Source: Pogostemon cablin (Eukaryota; Streptophyta; Magnoliopsida; Lamiales; Lamiaceae). From it: DNA of 64,000 bases. The stretch spans positions 30,970,088-31,034,087 of the forward strand of contig CM042955.1 in NCBI GenBank assembly GCA_023678885.1, given 5' to 3'. Position numbers and translations under genes: made by a program. Below are positions 32,201-44,461 of the stretch, piece after piece. Numbering within the stretch: the stretch's first letter is position 1; each line of letters begins with the position of its first letter. Under the pieces are notes generated by a model. That model ran no database searches. It saw only the letters and a program-made list of their open reading frames with translations, and was not told where the DNA came from.

Positions 32201-32634
32201 GAATTCAGATCCGAAAGGAGATAAAATGGTCGTTGGCAGATGACCCTTTTTGTTGGGAAGAAGGATTTGACTAGAATTCAGATCCTAATTTTTATATTTA
32301 AAATATATTTAAAAAATCATATATGTATTTTTAAAATAAAATATTAAGATAATTTAAGACAACATAGATGAATATATGTTGTCTTTGTGCGTGAAAAATT
32401 TTACGTCAACATATGATATCATATATGTTGTCTTACAATGAATTCATTTGAAAAGTTGTATATACGACAACACAATAAGACAACACCAGATAATATGTGT
32501 TGTCCTTGTGCGTGAAAAAAAATTTAAGACAACATATATATTTAAGACTACACATATAAGGTATACGATAACACATATTTCTGATCTATGTTGTATATTT
32601 TCTGTTGTCTTAGTGCTTTTTTGGTGTAGTGGAT

Positions 32635-34512
32635 GCTTTGTTTAGTGTGAAAATATGCATGTTTTGAGATTCGATTTGTACTGTTTTGTGGAATTTATGT
32701 TCGTATTTTAGCACTAAATGGTTAATTTTTATATATTCAACATATTGGTGCATTTATTTTGTATTTTTAGGTAGAAAACGGGTTAAAAGTGTAAAGTTAG
32801 AATGAAAAGTAAAATCGTGAAATAATGATAAAAACCGCATGTTCAATTTGCATAATTTTTCTATATTTTGTATAATTTCAAACTAATCATGTGATATATT
32901 ATTGGAAAGTTACAGAAGAGAAGGTCATTTTGACTTAAGAAACACCACAATCGAAGTTCAGACAAGGAAGTTATGATCAAAATGGTGAAGTCGCGCAAGC
33001 TGTGCTGATCCAGCACAACTCTTGCCATTTTTGCACGGCTTGTGCCCTTCAAATACTGAAGTTTTTGTAAGTTATTTATATGGTTATAAAGCCAAGGAAG
33101 AGAGGATTACGTGAGTGCAAAAATTACCTCAATCGGAGTTTGGCTGAAGAAGTTATGGTCAAAACCGTGAGGACGCGCAGACTGTCGATGGGTGGCACTA
33201 CCCTTGGGGACGTGCGGTACGACCCGTGCCATGGCTGGCACAACTAATGCCAATTTTCAGCAAGCCTAGATTTCATTTTTTCGGCCAGTTTGTGGTTTTT
33301 GTCGTGAAAAAGCCCTATTTTGAGGTGGAGTCCGAATTTTAGCAGCCCTCAATTATAAAATGAACCCTTGGAAGCCCCAAAATAATAACTCTACATAATC
33401 CTTCATACTATTTCATACCCTTTCCTTGCCACCATATCGAAATCAAGATTCACCACCCCATCCACTCATCCTGGAGAATTCATCAGTTTTGTTTAACTGA
33501 GAAGGAGAACGGAGAAGGTTTAGAATCATGGAGGAAAGAAATGAGATCTACGCCAAATCTAGGATTTTTCTTATTCTTTCTTTCTTACTTTTAAATTATA
33601 AACTCATGAGATTGTTTTCATACCTAACCATGGTGTTACTTGTAACACCATGGGCTAGTACTTCTGTGGATAGTTCTAGGTTTTGAAGGTTTAATTAGAT
33701 TGACTTGATGACCTAGACTAGGTTAAGGATTTCTGCAGTATACTTATTCCTTTATTAATGCTTTGAATTAAGACTTATATTTTTGTCTTATATGATCAGT
33801 CCTTATTCATGAATATGTCATTGTCTTATGTATGTTTATGAATATTGCTTGTGTTATATAGGAATTATATTTGTCAACATGTTATGGGTAAAGGGAACTT
33901 AACCATATAACCTTTATTCATTAGAATAATTAATATTGGACACTTAATATATCTATTCATTACCATTCTAGAGGATTTAGTTTCTTAGATTGTTAGGTGG
34001 GAATTGGAGTTTAATACTTAAGTACATATAAAGGGAAGTCTAGAGCTCCAACCTTTAATGGAATTTTGCATTAAGTACCTAGAAAGGGGGTAGAAATTAT
34101 TCTTCTGCATCTGAGGGTTTGAACTAGATTTATGTGTTAAGTTTAATTACTTTAACAAAGGATTTAACATAGTTAAGTGATTGCTTTTATAAGATCTGCA
34201 GGAATTCTAACTAATTGTCTATTGATTTAGGTTGACCAATTTCAACTGAATTTCCTAGAGCTATATATCTTCTCTCTTGAACACTTAACTATATTTATTT
34301 ACGTCCTATTTTAGTATTTTTAGTAATTATTTTCTGCATCTTTAGTTTAATTAATTCTCTTGAAAATCCAGATTTGTTTTAAGTTAAAATATTCATAATT
34401 AGATTAAATAATAACTCTAGAATTATCCTTTGGGTACAATATTCTTACTTGGTCACACGCTGAGTTACAATTGATTCCCTATACTTGGGGACACGCAAAT
34501 ATGTGAACAGGC
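32635..34512 (+). mobile_element. Athila-type LTR remnant inside the copia element
   Basis: It has an Athila LTR flavour: near the start 'tgtgaaaatatgcatg', then 'gaagttatgatcaaaatggtgaagtcgcgc' (32968-32999) and 'gaagaagttatggtcaaaaccgtgaggacgcgc' (33148-33178), late 'gtacaatattcttacttggtcacacgc' (34434-34460). The same phrases occur in reverse in the solo LTRs at 42746, 44462 and 60723. No clean TSD is found, and the copia sequence from mid-gag to integrase is missing around it, so a deletion accompanied or followed the insertion. Confidence 0.6.
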
Positions 34513-35222
34513 ATGCTTCTAGAAGCATTCAAACGCTACAAGAATGAAGTTGAAAATCAACTTAACTCTTGAATTGAAGCAATTCGGAGTGATAGAGGTG
34601 GCGAATACATAGCACAGTTTGAATAAATATGTACCGAATCTAGTATCATACACAAACAATGGCTCCATATTCACCTCAATCAAATAGCATTGCCGAACAC
34701 AAAAATAGAACCCTAAAAGAAATGATGAACATAATATTAATCAGTTTCGGGTTGCTTCAAAACTTTTGGGGAAAAGCTATCCTATTTGCTAACCACATTC
34801 TGAATAAGATTCCACACATCTAAGGTCAAACTCCTTATGAAATGTAAAAGGGACGTAAACCGTCATTCAAATATCTCAAAGTCTGGGTGTGTTTGGCAAA
34901 GGTTGAAGTGGCACTACCTTATAAATAAGTTAGAATTGGACCTAAAATGGTTGATTGCATATTTGTTGGGTATGCACTTAATAGTATTGCCTATAGATTT
35001 ATGATTCACAAATCAGAGCTACCTGCCATGATTGAAGGCACTATGATAGAGTCAAGGAATGCTATATTATTTGAAAACATATTTCCTAATGAACAAGTGA
35101 GTTCTAGTAAAAGACAACTTGAAGATAATACTACATTTCAGTCTACCCAAGAAAGTGTAAAGCCAAGATGTAGTAAAAGAATTAGAGTAAAAAAAGAGAT
35201 TTGGTTAAGATTTCTTCACCTA
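34513..35222 (+). pseudogene. Copia integrase fragment
   Basis: The reading starts 'LLEAFKRYKNEVENQL', then 'AIRSDRGGEYIAQFE' (second catalytic Asp). After frameshifts it continues with the 'APYSPQSNGIAERKNRTLKEM' region in damaged form. The open piece 34947-35231 covers 'MVDCIFVGYALNSIAYRFMI' and the linker to RT. Confidence 0.8.
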
Positions 35223-35223
35223 T

Positions 35224-36673
35224 GTGGTTGAACATGAGCCCAAATCTATAAATGAAGCTTTATCTTGTCCAGATACACCATTATGGAAAGAAGCCATTAA
35301 CACTGAAATTGACTTCATCATGCAAAACAATACGTGGGAATTGGTAGATTTACCAAAGGGTTGTAAGACCTTAGGATGCAAATGGATCCTAAAAAGAAAG
35401 TATAAAGCTGATGGGTTAATAGATAAATATAAAGCCAGGTTGGTGGCTAAAGTCTTCAGGCAAAAAGAAGGATATGATTTCTTTGATACCTACTCACTAG
35501 TGACACGAATTACGTCTATTCATGTAATTATCGCGATTGCTGCGTTACATAATCTAAAGATCCATCAAAAGCATGTGAAGACAGCCTTCTTAAATGGTGA
35601 GTTGGAGGAAAAAATATACATTGACTAACCAGAAGGCTTTATAGCACGTTGAAATGAGAAAAAGGTGTGCAAACTCATGCGATCATTGTATGGACTTAAA
35701 CAAGCTCCAAAACAATTGCATATGAAGTTTGACAACATAATGATGTAAAATAGTTTTCGAATTAAGGAGTGTGAAGTGTGTGTATGTGAGAACTACACAA
35801 AAGGAATTTTTCATTGTCTGCCTCTACTTAGATGATATGCTTATCATGGGAAGCAGTTATGACATAATCGTTGACACTAGTTGACACTAAAAGGTTGTTG
35901 AGTTGAAACTTTGACATGAATGACATGTGTATAGCAGATGTGATACTTGGAATTAAAATTCAAAAGACATCTGATGGAATTGCATTGTCACAATCTCATT
36001 ACATTGAGAAAGTATTGAAGAATTTCAATGCATGGATCCAAATATGCACCTTAGTAAAAATAAAGGTGATCCAGTGGCTCAATCTTAGTATGCACGGGTT
36101 ATAGAAAGTATAATATACATAACCAATTGTACACATCATGAAATAGCGTGTTCAGTTAATGAACTGAGTAGATACATGAGTAACCCAAGCAATGAGAACT
36201 AGAACGCATTGAGAAGATTGTTGAGATACTTAAAATACACTTTTAATGTGGGGATACACTATTCTAACTATCCATATGCACTTGAAGCGTATAGTGATGT
36301 ATACTGGATATCTGACACATAAGACTCGTTCTCCACAAGTGGATACATATTAACTATTGAAGGTGGAGCAGTGTCTTGGAGGTCTACAAAACAGACCTGT
36401 ATAGCCCGTTCTACATTGGAACCTGAGTTCATAACTCTAGACAAAATTGGGGAAGAAGCATAATGACTTTGAAACTTCCTAGAGGACATTCCATGTTGAA
36501 ACAAACCAGTCCTACTGTTATGATACATTGTGACAGTCAAGCGACAATTCGAAGAGCTTTTAGTGATATGTACAATGAAAAGTCTAGACATATCCGTAGA
36601 CGACACAACATGGTGAGACAATTAATCTCCAGTGGTGTAATGTCAATTGACTACATGAGGTCAAAAGACAATA
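35224..36673 (+). pseudogene. Copia RT and RNase H, N-terminal part
   Basis: 35224-35628 is open: 'EPKSINEALSCPDTPLWKEAINTEIDFIMQNNTWELVDLPKGCKTLGCKWILKRKYKADG' through 'VKTAFLNGELEEKIYID'. Beyond it 'KVCKLMRSLYGLKQAPKQ' and 'CLYLDDMLIMGS' (catalytic YLDD, about 35820-35850) appear in shifted frames. The RNase H piece 36463-36673 has 'VMIHCDSQATIRRAFSDMYNEKSRHIRRRHNMVRQLI' and stops being copia at 'SKDN', where the Tat-like element enters. Confidence 0.85.
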
Positions 36674-37103
36674 TGGATGGGGAGAATAGACTCGGCCCAC
36701 TAAGATCAGAATCAAAGGCCCAGATCAACTAAAGCCCAACTCTATTTGAAGGACCCGCCAATCCCAAAACCACCCACTAGAAGGACGAAATACCATCGGT
36801 GGAATAAAACCCACCAATGAGAGGCCTCGCTCCGACCACCTCATTTAAAGCCAATAGGACCCACCTTCTTAAATGAGGCCCTAATGTTCCCCTATAAATA
36901 GCAAAGCCCAATGTCCCAATGGGAGACACGACAAGCTCTGTAATACTACTCGTATCAATAAAGAGCTTATACATTCCCTCCCAGAGAACATGAGCTGGGA
37001 GGAAGTCTGGTCTTCTCTTCCTCGTCTCTTATGTTTGATTAGTCGAGTATACTTCACAGCTACATAATTAATACATCACCTTCAAAGACTCGCTATCGAT
37101 ATT
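36674..37103 (+). repeat. 5' LTR of the Tat-like element
   Basis: Starts TGGATGGGGAGAATAG. TATA box tataaata at 36893-36900, aataaag at 36957-36963 (poly(A) signal type). The end reads tatcgatatt where the 3' LTR has tatcaacaca, so its terminal CA is lost. Confidence 0.9.
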
Positions 37104-37121
37104 TGGCACTAGAGGAAGGGC
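37104..37121 (+). promoter_or_regulatory. Primer-binding site
   Basis: tggcactagaggaagggc begins at the base after the LTR. It resembles tggcgc(t/c)agaggaaggg sites of Tat elements; tRNA not assigned. Confidence 0.65.
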
Positions 37122-37145
37122 TCCAAGCCACCATCCCTCCTTATG

Positions 37146-38362
37146 ATGGATGAATCAAGCGGGCAAACCCCTGGAAGATCGATAGGCCACGAGGCGACAA
37201 AAGACCCCTTCTCCGCCTACTATGGAAAAAAGATCCCATTTGCAGAGGGACCGTGCGTCAATGAGGAAGGCAAATATTGGTAGCGATATTTCGACCTACT
37301 TAAAATGCTGAAAGAAAAATGCTCGGCCCAACGCAGGGTCAATAGATCCCTAAATTTTGAAAACCAGGATAGACACCGATGCGTGGCCGAACTAAAAAAA
37401 GCCACACAGATTCTCCGAGCGGCCCCACCGAGAAGCACAGGACGTCGTGGATGAGGGATGAAAATGTAGAAGGGAGACAAGCCAGAGCCGATCAATCACA
37501 AGCAAGACTCGCGTAAGCGCGAAGGATCGTCTAGCGCCCTTCCCGCCTACGTCCAAAGAAGAAGACATGGCTGAAAGTGCGGGCGAGGATTTGTTGGCAA
37601 AATGTAAGCAAATCATGGAGTGAGAAACCGATATCTTTCGAGAGCAGCTTGTAGAATTGCGTAAAAGGCCAGCTGAGCCCAACCCCAACCAGCTCGAGTT
37701 AGGTGCAGGCCGCACGTCTTTTTCGTACTGGATCCTCAGTGCCCACTCCCATTCAAAGATAAAGCTGCCCCAAATACCCCCGTATAATGGAGACTCAAAC
37801 CCTACTACCCACCTGAACAAATATGTTGGGTGGATGATAGCTCATGGAAGCTCCAAAGAAGACCAACGTAAAATGTTTTCCCTGATATTGGGGGATAAGG
37901 CACATTCTTGGTTCAACGCGCTCCCAACGAACTTCGTCAATTCATGGCTCCATCTAGCCACGCCCTTCTCTTCTCACTTCGCCTACCTCAGTCGCGGCAA
38001 GGAGCCCAAATAGAAGCTGGCCTGCATAAGGCAAGGGGCAAAAGAATCCCTGAAAAGTTTCGTACAGAGGTTCAACGAGCAGCGAGCCAATACCGAGGAA
38101 ACATCCGATGAGATATACACCTTTCTGGCAGTGGCAGCACTCCGCCCAGGGTCCGCCCTGTGGACCACATGCAAGAAAAACTGCCCCCTCGTATGCAGCG
38201 TTCATGGCACTGGCCCAAGCTCAAATCAACAATGAAGAAATCCTTGATGAATTACGAAAAGGTAAAGAGGAACCCAAAGAGGGGGAGAAAAAGAAAAAAA
38301 GAATGACAAAACTTAAAAAATCCCTTCGTTCTTCAAACCTTTTCCGAATGAGAAGCAAATAA
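37146..38362 (+). pseudogene. Gag of the Tat-like element
   Basis: A degraded N-terminal region (from about 37146) is followed by an open capsid piece, 37657-38013: 'KLPQIPPYNGDSNPTTHLNKYVGWMIAHGSSKEDQRKMFSLILGDKAHSWFNALPTNFVNSW', the Retrotrans_gag signature. The next frames carry 'ASFKASKRQGA'-type remains and a K/E-rich tail (to 38362). At about 38490-38530 'KKFCKYHQLAGHDTNKCRDF' is a zinc-knuckle-like motif in another frame. Confidence 0.8.
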
Positions 38363-38828
38363 AAGAGCTTGATGAGGTGCTTAATCTGTCCCTGAGGAGA
38401 TCTTAGGGGAAATTCAGATTGAAAACATACTAAATCCGGCCCCGAAGATGCGAGCGGACCCTACCCGCCTTAGTAAGAAGAAGTTTTGTAAATACCACCA
38501 ATTAGCAGGTCATGACACCAATAAATGCCGCGATTTCTTGGCAGAACTCTAGCGGTTATACGAGGTGGAAAAGCTAGAATTATTAGTCTAAGGCCCTAAA
38601 AGACGATCTGGTAGCAACAATCCTCGTCCCTCCAATGCCAGGGAGCGTGCGACGATGGCTAAGCGACCAGAGGACTCCTCTGGAGATGAAGGAGAACTTT
38701 CCCCTCTTCCAAACCATCAAGCGGTCTTTGCGATTGAGGGAGCTTACATCGGAATGGCCTAGCTGATTCCCCGAATTTCAAATAGGAAAAGAAAGGCCAA
38801 ACTCAGGGAGCTCCTGAACATCCATCAT

Positions 38829-39221
38829 TTGTCCAGACCAACCCAGGCCGAAGGACCCAATGAAGCTGAGATAATCTTCTCCGAAAGGGACACTCAAAGC
38901 ATTAGGATGCCACATACAGATCTACTAGTGATCGCTGCCAATATCTCAGGTTTCCTAGTCCACCGATGCTTGGTAGACACGGGAGCCTATGCCAACGTCA
39001 TCTTCCGTAAGGCGTTCGACGCCATCGGAGGGACAAGCATACATAGAGCCCTACCCTGCCAAGATGAGATCTGTGGATTTGGAAACTCAATCACTAAGCC
39101 CATGATAGAAACCGAGATGGCCATCCTGCTAATGGATAAAGATCAGGCGCTTCAGATGTATAGAAACATCCATTTTAAGGTCGTAGATCTCCCTTCATCT
39201 TATAATTGCATCTTGGGATGA
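38829..39221 (+). pseudogene. Aspartic protease of the Tat-like element
   Basis: 130 open codons. 'AANISGFLVHRCLVDTGAYANVIFRKAFDAIG' carries the active-site D-T-G-A, and 'YRNIHFKVVDLPSSYNCILG' ends at a stop just where the family continues with 'RP'. The active site is intact here, unlike in the minus-strand element. Confidence 0.85.
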
Positions 39222-39398
39222 CCTTTCATCCACAAATTTCAGTCTGTACCATCGATCCTCCATCAATACCTCAAGTTCACCATGGCAGATGGACGAGTAG
39301 GTACCATCCATTGAGATCAACAAGGTGCCCTCTAATGTTCCTTCATGGAAGGATCGTTCGGTGCGAGCTACCATGACCCATAATTCCAACTATTCGCT

Positions 39399-40943
39399 AT
39401 GCATTCAATGCCCGAAGGGGCCACGGCGGGGACATCAAGAACCAAGAAAGTTACAGAAGAAGAGCTTCTCTCAAAAGCTGAGGAGGATCCGAGGCCTAAG
39501 ACTCGGAAAAAGAGAGCCCGACCAGCGGAAGAAACAACAAAAATCAGGTTAGACCCTGCTAACCCCGAAATAGAGATAAGCATTGGATCCGAATTAAAAG
39601 AGCTGCACCGATCCATGTTGGTCCAATTCTTGAGGGAGAATCTAGACGTTTTCGCTTGGAAGCCCTCTAACATACAAGGCATTGATCCCTAGCACGCGTG
39701 CCACTGATTGAATGTAGATCCTCAATTCTGGCCGGTCGAACAAAAGAAGAGAAAGCTTAGCCCAAAAAAATATGAGGTCGTGGAGAGCGAAGCTCAAAAG
39801 TTGTTAGTCAACCACTTGGTCCGGGAAGCCCTATTCCCATCATGGATAGCTAACCCAATACTAGTCCAAAAGGCTAACAAATCCTAGTGATTGTGTATAG
39901 AGTTCACTGATCTCAATAAGGTTTACCCCAAAGACAGCTTCCCTCTACCTTATATCCACCAAATGGTGGATGTCACAGCCGGATACGAACTTATGAGTTT
40001 TATGGACGCATACTCCGAGTATCATCAGATCCCCATGCATCCGAGCGATGTAGAGTAAACCGCTTTCTACACCAAATGAAACATGCTCGCATGGGTGATG
40101 ATGTCTTTCTGACTCAAGAACGCTGGAGCAACTTATCAGCGCTTAGTAAACAAAATGTTCAAAGAAGAACTTGAAAAAATAATAGAGGTCTACATTGACG
40201 ATATGCTCATCAAAAGCCAAGCCAAGGAAGATCATATAGCATACTTACGACAAGCCTTCTACATTCTCAAAGAATATCGATTGAAGTTGAATCCAAAGAA
40301 AATCGCGTTCGGAGTAAACTCGGGAAAATTTCTCGGCTTCTTGGTAAGTAAACGAGGAATCGATGCTAATCCATAAAAAATCAAGGCCATCATGGATATG
40401 AGACCCCCGAAACATACCAGAGAACTACAAAAGCTGACCAGGTGAGTTGCATCATTGAGCAGGTTCGTTGCTCGAGCATTCGACAAATGCAAGCCCTTTT
40501 TCGATGTCATCCGAAAGGAAAAGTTTGAATGGATCTCAGCCGCCCAAACAACGTTCAAAGCATTAAAAGAACATCTCTCGAATACTGAGATGCTTTCCAA
40601 CCCAGTACCAGGAGAGACACTCAACCTTTACATAACAGCTTCGGATACGGTCGTCAATGGAGTGCTAGTATGGAACGAAGGAAAAATCCAAAAGACCATC
40701 TACTACGTCAGCCAGATGCTACATGATGCAGAGTTGAGATACCCAACGGTTGAGAAACTTGCATACACCTTGCTAATGAGTGCTCGGAAGTTACGACCAT
40801 ATTTCCTCGCGCACACCATCGAAGTGTTAACTGCCTACCCTTTGAGACAAATCCTGTCTCGCCCCGACTCAGCCGGGCAGCTCCTAAAATGGTCAGTGGA
40901 GTTAGGACAATTCAACGTTAAATACGCCACGAGAATGCAATGA
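39399..40943 (+). pseudogene. Reverse transcriptase and RNase H of the Tat-like element
   Basis: 39399-39692 ends 'LHRSMLVQFLRENLDVFAWKPSNIQGIDP'. RT follows with several stops ('FTDLNKVYPKDSFPLP', 'MSFMDAYSEYHQI', 'NAGATYQRLVNKMF'). The open piece 40155-40376 has the catalytic YIDDMLIKS. RNase H is 40455-40943 ('LNLYITASDTVVNGVLV', 'IYYVSQMLHDAELRYPTVEKLAYTLL', 'AGQLLKWSVELGQF'). Confidence 0.85.
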
Positions 40944-41400
40944 AAGGACATGCTCTGGCAGACTTCGTTGTGGAATTAACAAACCTCGTTGATCCTGAGC
41001 AACCCATCCAAAAGTCGTGGAAAATGTTTGTGGACGGTTCCGCCATAGTCCATGCATCAGGTATGGGAATTGTTCTATCTGCCCCAACGGGTACCATGGT
41101 CAACACCGCCATAGGATTTGGTTTTCCCACCACTAACAACGAAGCAGAACACTAAGCGTTGTTGGCTGGAGTCAGAATGGCATTATCGATCATTGTCGAG
41201 CGACTAATCATCTATAGCGACTCCCAACTGATGGTTAACTAGATAAAAGGAGAATATGAGGCTTGGGATCAATAGATGGCGGGATACCGAGAGAAGGTGT
41301 TAGAGCTCTTCGGCTGTTTTGGCCAAGTATACCTCGCCCAAATCTCCAGGTTCCAGAACACACAAGCCGATGCTTTGGCCCTATTGGCAACTTCTGAGAA
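40940..41400 (+). pseudogene. Second (archaeal-type) RNase H of the Tat-like element
   Basis: 'ALADFVVELT', then 'KSWKMFVDGSAIVHASGMGIVLSAPTG' and 'GFPTTNNEAEH', the fixed Tat motif with the catalytic Asp and Glu. A frameshift follows; the end of the domain is in 41276-41400 ('QVYLAQISRFQNTQADALALLATS'). Confidence 0.85.
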
Positions 41401-42591
41401 TGCTGAGCAACTCGAAAACATCCACATGGTTAGGAAAGAAAGCCCCATCATGGGATTAATAGCGCAGGTCGATCAGGTGGAATCATGGATGACACCAATC
41501 CAACATTTTCTCTTGACCGGTGAACTGCCCGATGATAAGATTTGGGCCTGCCAGCTGAGGATCTGTTCGGCCCGATATGCCTTAATCGACGAGGTACTAT
41601 ACAAGCAAGGATATTCAATCCCCCTATTGAGATGCCTCACCGACATAGAGGCTGAGCGGGTACTAGCTGAAATACATAAAGGAGTGTGTGGAAACCATTC
41701 AGGAGGACAAGCCTTGGCGTACAAAGCACTTAGGCAAGGATACTACTAGCTCTCTCTAAGAAAGGACATAGTAGAGTTTGCCAGGAAATGCCCACAGTGT
41801 CAGCGATATGCGCCAATCATAAGAAGCCCCTCCACAGAACTGGTCACCGTTGCCAGCCTATGGCTTTCTAAATAGAGAATTGACCTCATTGGACCTTTCC
41901 CCCCAAGAAAAGGCCGAGTCAAATACATCGTCGTAGCGGTGGACTATTTCGAGGGAGTCGGCCTACAGGAATTCTGTGACGACGTACAAATAAAAAAGTT
42001 ATTCTCCACCCCCTACCATCTACAATCCAACGATCAAGCCGAAGCAGTGAATAAAGTCATCAAGCACACTCTCAAAGCCCGTTTGGACGAACTCAAAGGA
42101 AGTTGGGCCGAATTCCTCCCCAGTGTCCTTTGGGCATATTGAACTGCCTCCCGTTCTTCCATCGGAGAAATCCCCTTCTCGCTCACTTATGGAGTAGAAG
42201 CAGTCATCCCCTCAGAAATGGAAGTCCCAACATTTCATGTGAACCAAAGCAACCTACCACCAGCGAAGAAGCACAGAAAATTCGCCTAGACCTTGCAGAA
42301 GAAATCACATTGGAAAGTGACACACGAAACGCCACATTCAAAAACAAGCTGAGAAGATACTGCAACCAAAAAGTAAAACCAAGAATCTTCAATGAAGGAG
42401 ATCTCATTCTGAGGCGGGTGTTGCAACCAAATCAGGGCATTTTCGGAAATAATTGGGACGGCCCCTTCATAATAAAAAGATGCCTGGGAAATGGAGCATA
42501 CCAACTCTCCACAATGAGTGGAGAAATGATGAAGCACCCTTGGAATCGGCAAAACCTCAAAAAGTTCTATGCTAGAGAGATTTATTTGTAA
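41401..42591 (+). pseudogene. Integrase of the Tat-like element, core deleted
   Basis: The zinc domain is at 41401-41830 ('EIHKGVCGNHSGGQALAYKALRQGYY', 'CPQCQRYAP'). The core starts 'IDLIGPFPPRKGRVKYIVVAVDYFE' but jumps at about 41950 to 'GLQEFCDDVQIKKLFSTPYHLQSNDQAEAVNKVIKH'. About 40-50 residues including the second catalytic Asp are deleted. The C-terminal part (42290-42591, 'YCNQKVKPRIFNEGDLILRRV... GPFIIKRCLGNGAYQL') is preserved in another frame. Confidence 0.85.
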
Positions 42592-42745
42592 TATCCAATA
42601 GCTATAAAAAATGTAATAGTTAATTTTCGGATGGACAAGAGGCCAGAACCACACTAAGAAGCCTCCTAATAATAAAAAGTTCCATTCATAATGAGGATAT
42701 GATACAAAAGTGTCCAATAAAGGACCAGGTATCAAATACAAAAAG

Positions 42746-44130
42746 TGTTGGCGTTCGATCATTTAGTTGATGTGAACCGTTAGGGTTCCATACGTTTTTA
42801 ATTCAGTGGAAGAAAGAAATCAAAGAAATGTATTACCTTTCACCAGGGTATGTTGAAGAAGAAGGATTCTCATCGGCAGCCTGCGCAACCTCACCGTTTT
42901 GGGCATAACTCTCTCATCCTATCTTGGATTTGAGTGATCTATGCACCAAAACGATCCTCTCTTCCATGAATTTCTGTTAATATATCACACTTCCAGTTCT
43001 GAGTTCTGTACAATTTTATAAAAATAATAGAAGTTGGCAGATAGCAGCAGCAAACGACCTCTTGATCTTTTGTTGTATTCCCAAGTCCAATATCGACGTC
43101 ATGTGGGTGACGATCCATGAGATCTTCTCAATCTGCTGTTCCCTAACCCTCCTCATATGTTAGGCATGATTAATCAGTTAGATTAAGGTTTCCGGCCAAG
43201 TGAGATGACTTATATATGGCTACAGCAGGGACCAGGAGGAGAAATTAGAGTTGGGCCTCCATTGGGCTTAAGTATCCAAGCTTAGCCCAAAGCTTATACT
43301 TAAGTCCAATAATAATAATATATACCACTAAAATATTATTACTGCACTATCGTTCTAATTCCATAAGTACGTTATAGGCTCCTTCTTATTATGAGCCCGT
43401 TAGTCTCCCCATGTTTAAGATATACAATGTCCATTAATTAATTAAGTTACTGACAACTCCATTAATTAATATCTCATCCGAGAGTAGTAACACTCAACCT
43501 CATTATCATGCCGGAATAAATCTACCTGCAGGGTTTACATGATAATCCTTATGAGCTCCTCAAGGGGACATCATCAACCTATGACAGACACGGATTTCTT
43601 CTAAAATCAATATCACACCATAAAGACAACACTATTTCCCAGCTCACCGAGTTTGTTTAAATGTAAATCTCACCCATTGATGAATCAAGATAATACATAC
43701 TCCCCTACGTGTCGAGGTTATTGTATAGGGATTAAGAGCACGAACATCCATAATAACTGAGATCAAGTTCTTCTATAAGTCAGTATAAGTCGAACAATCT
43801 CAAGTGGTCCCACTCAATACACACGAAGTGCACTAATGTGATTCTATAGTCAAGACAAACTAATACCAAATCACACTACAACCATCCTGATAGTGAGCCC
43901 CCGTCTATCTTGGATGTGAGCATCTGTTATACTTTATAAGAAAACCGATAATATGATCTTCCGTGTGTTGTCGCACAACATATTATCTACAGTATAAAGT
44001 AAGTGGACTATTGCATCGGACATATAAATAAATTATAAGACACAGTCATTTGATCATTGATTCTCATTTCAAATAAATTGCTCAAACATTGTTCATACAA
44101 AAGGCTAGACTTTTAGTATACAACCCAACA
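42746..44130 (-). mobile_element. Solo LTR, copia type
   Basis: 1385 bp, with perfect terminal inverted repeat TGTTGG...CCAACA and A-rich flanks (aaaag/aaaaag) as TSD. On the minus strand it starts TGTTGGGTTGTATACTAAAAGTC, typical of copia LTRs. A hairpin 'gtgtgttgtcgcacaac' is at about 43964-43980. No internal region is left, so it arose by LTR-LTR recombination. Confidence 0.85.
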
Positions 44131-44461
44131 AAAAAGCCATTAGGCCACAAAATCATACACTCCCCGGGTCACCCCTATTACTCGGGCCAGTCCCTAGGTC
44201 ACCCCGCTGGCTTCGAAGTCAAGCCACTTCAGCCTCCAGATGACCAACCCTTTCTCGCTCCCGTTCTAACTTGAAAAGTGAGAGATACTGATTGGCCTCC
44301 AGCTCCCGCGCCCGCAGCTCAGCTACCCTGGCCCTCTCCAGATAAGCCTCAGCCCGAAAATTGGCATTCCCAATCAGGTGATCAGCAACCAGCAGGTGAC
44401 TAGGCGAGGGTTGAACGACAGTCGATGAAGTAGAGGCCTGAGTCATCGAATCCGACCTCCC
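44131..44461 (-). pseudogene. C-terminal coiled-coil part of antisense gene B (interrupted)
   Basis: Minus-strand frame 'SDSMTQASTSSTVVQPSPSHLLVADHLIGNANFRAEAYLERARVAELRARELEANQYLSLFKLERERERVGHLEAEVA', heptad-rich and coiled-coil in character. It is separated from the rest of antisense gene B by the solo LTR at 44462-46286. 44131-44210 is non-coding 3' sequence. Confidence 0.55.

Larger units (their letters stand above)
28751..32631 (-). mobile_element. CACTA transposon carrying kinesin gene fragments
   Basis: The ends are CACTATACCAAAAATACATTAAGAC at 28751 and, reverse complement, CACTACACCAAAAAAGCACTAAGAC at 32631, with the 3-bp TSD gat (28748-28750 and 32632-32634). The subterminal regions (28770-28990 and 32350-32600) are full of gacaacacat/atgtgttgtc motifs, many as local palindromes, as in CACTA transposase-binding sites. 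No transposase is encoded. Instead, the interior carries exons of a plant KIN-7 kinesin in their natural order on the minus strand, and a GC-rich 5' segment. Confidence 0.9.

Noticed and set aside
42286..42762. 158-codon minus frame opposite integrase
   Set aside because: Shadow of the integrase C-terminal coding sequence on the other strand and the start of the solo LTR.
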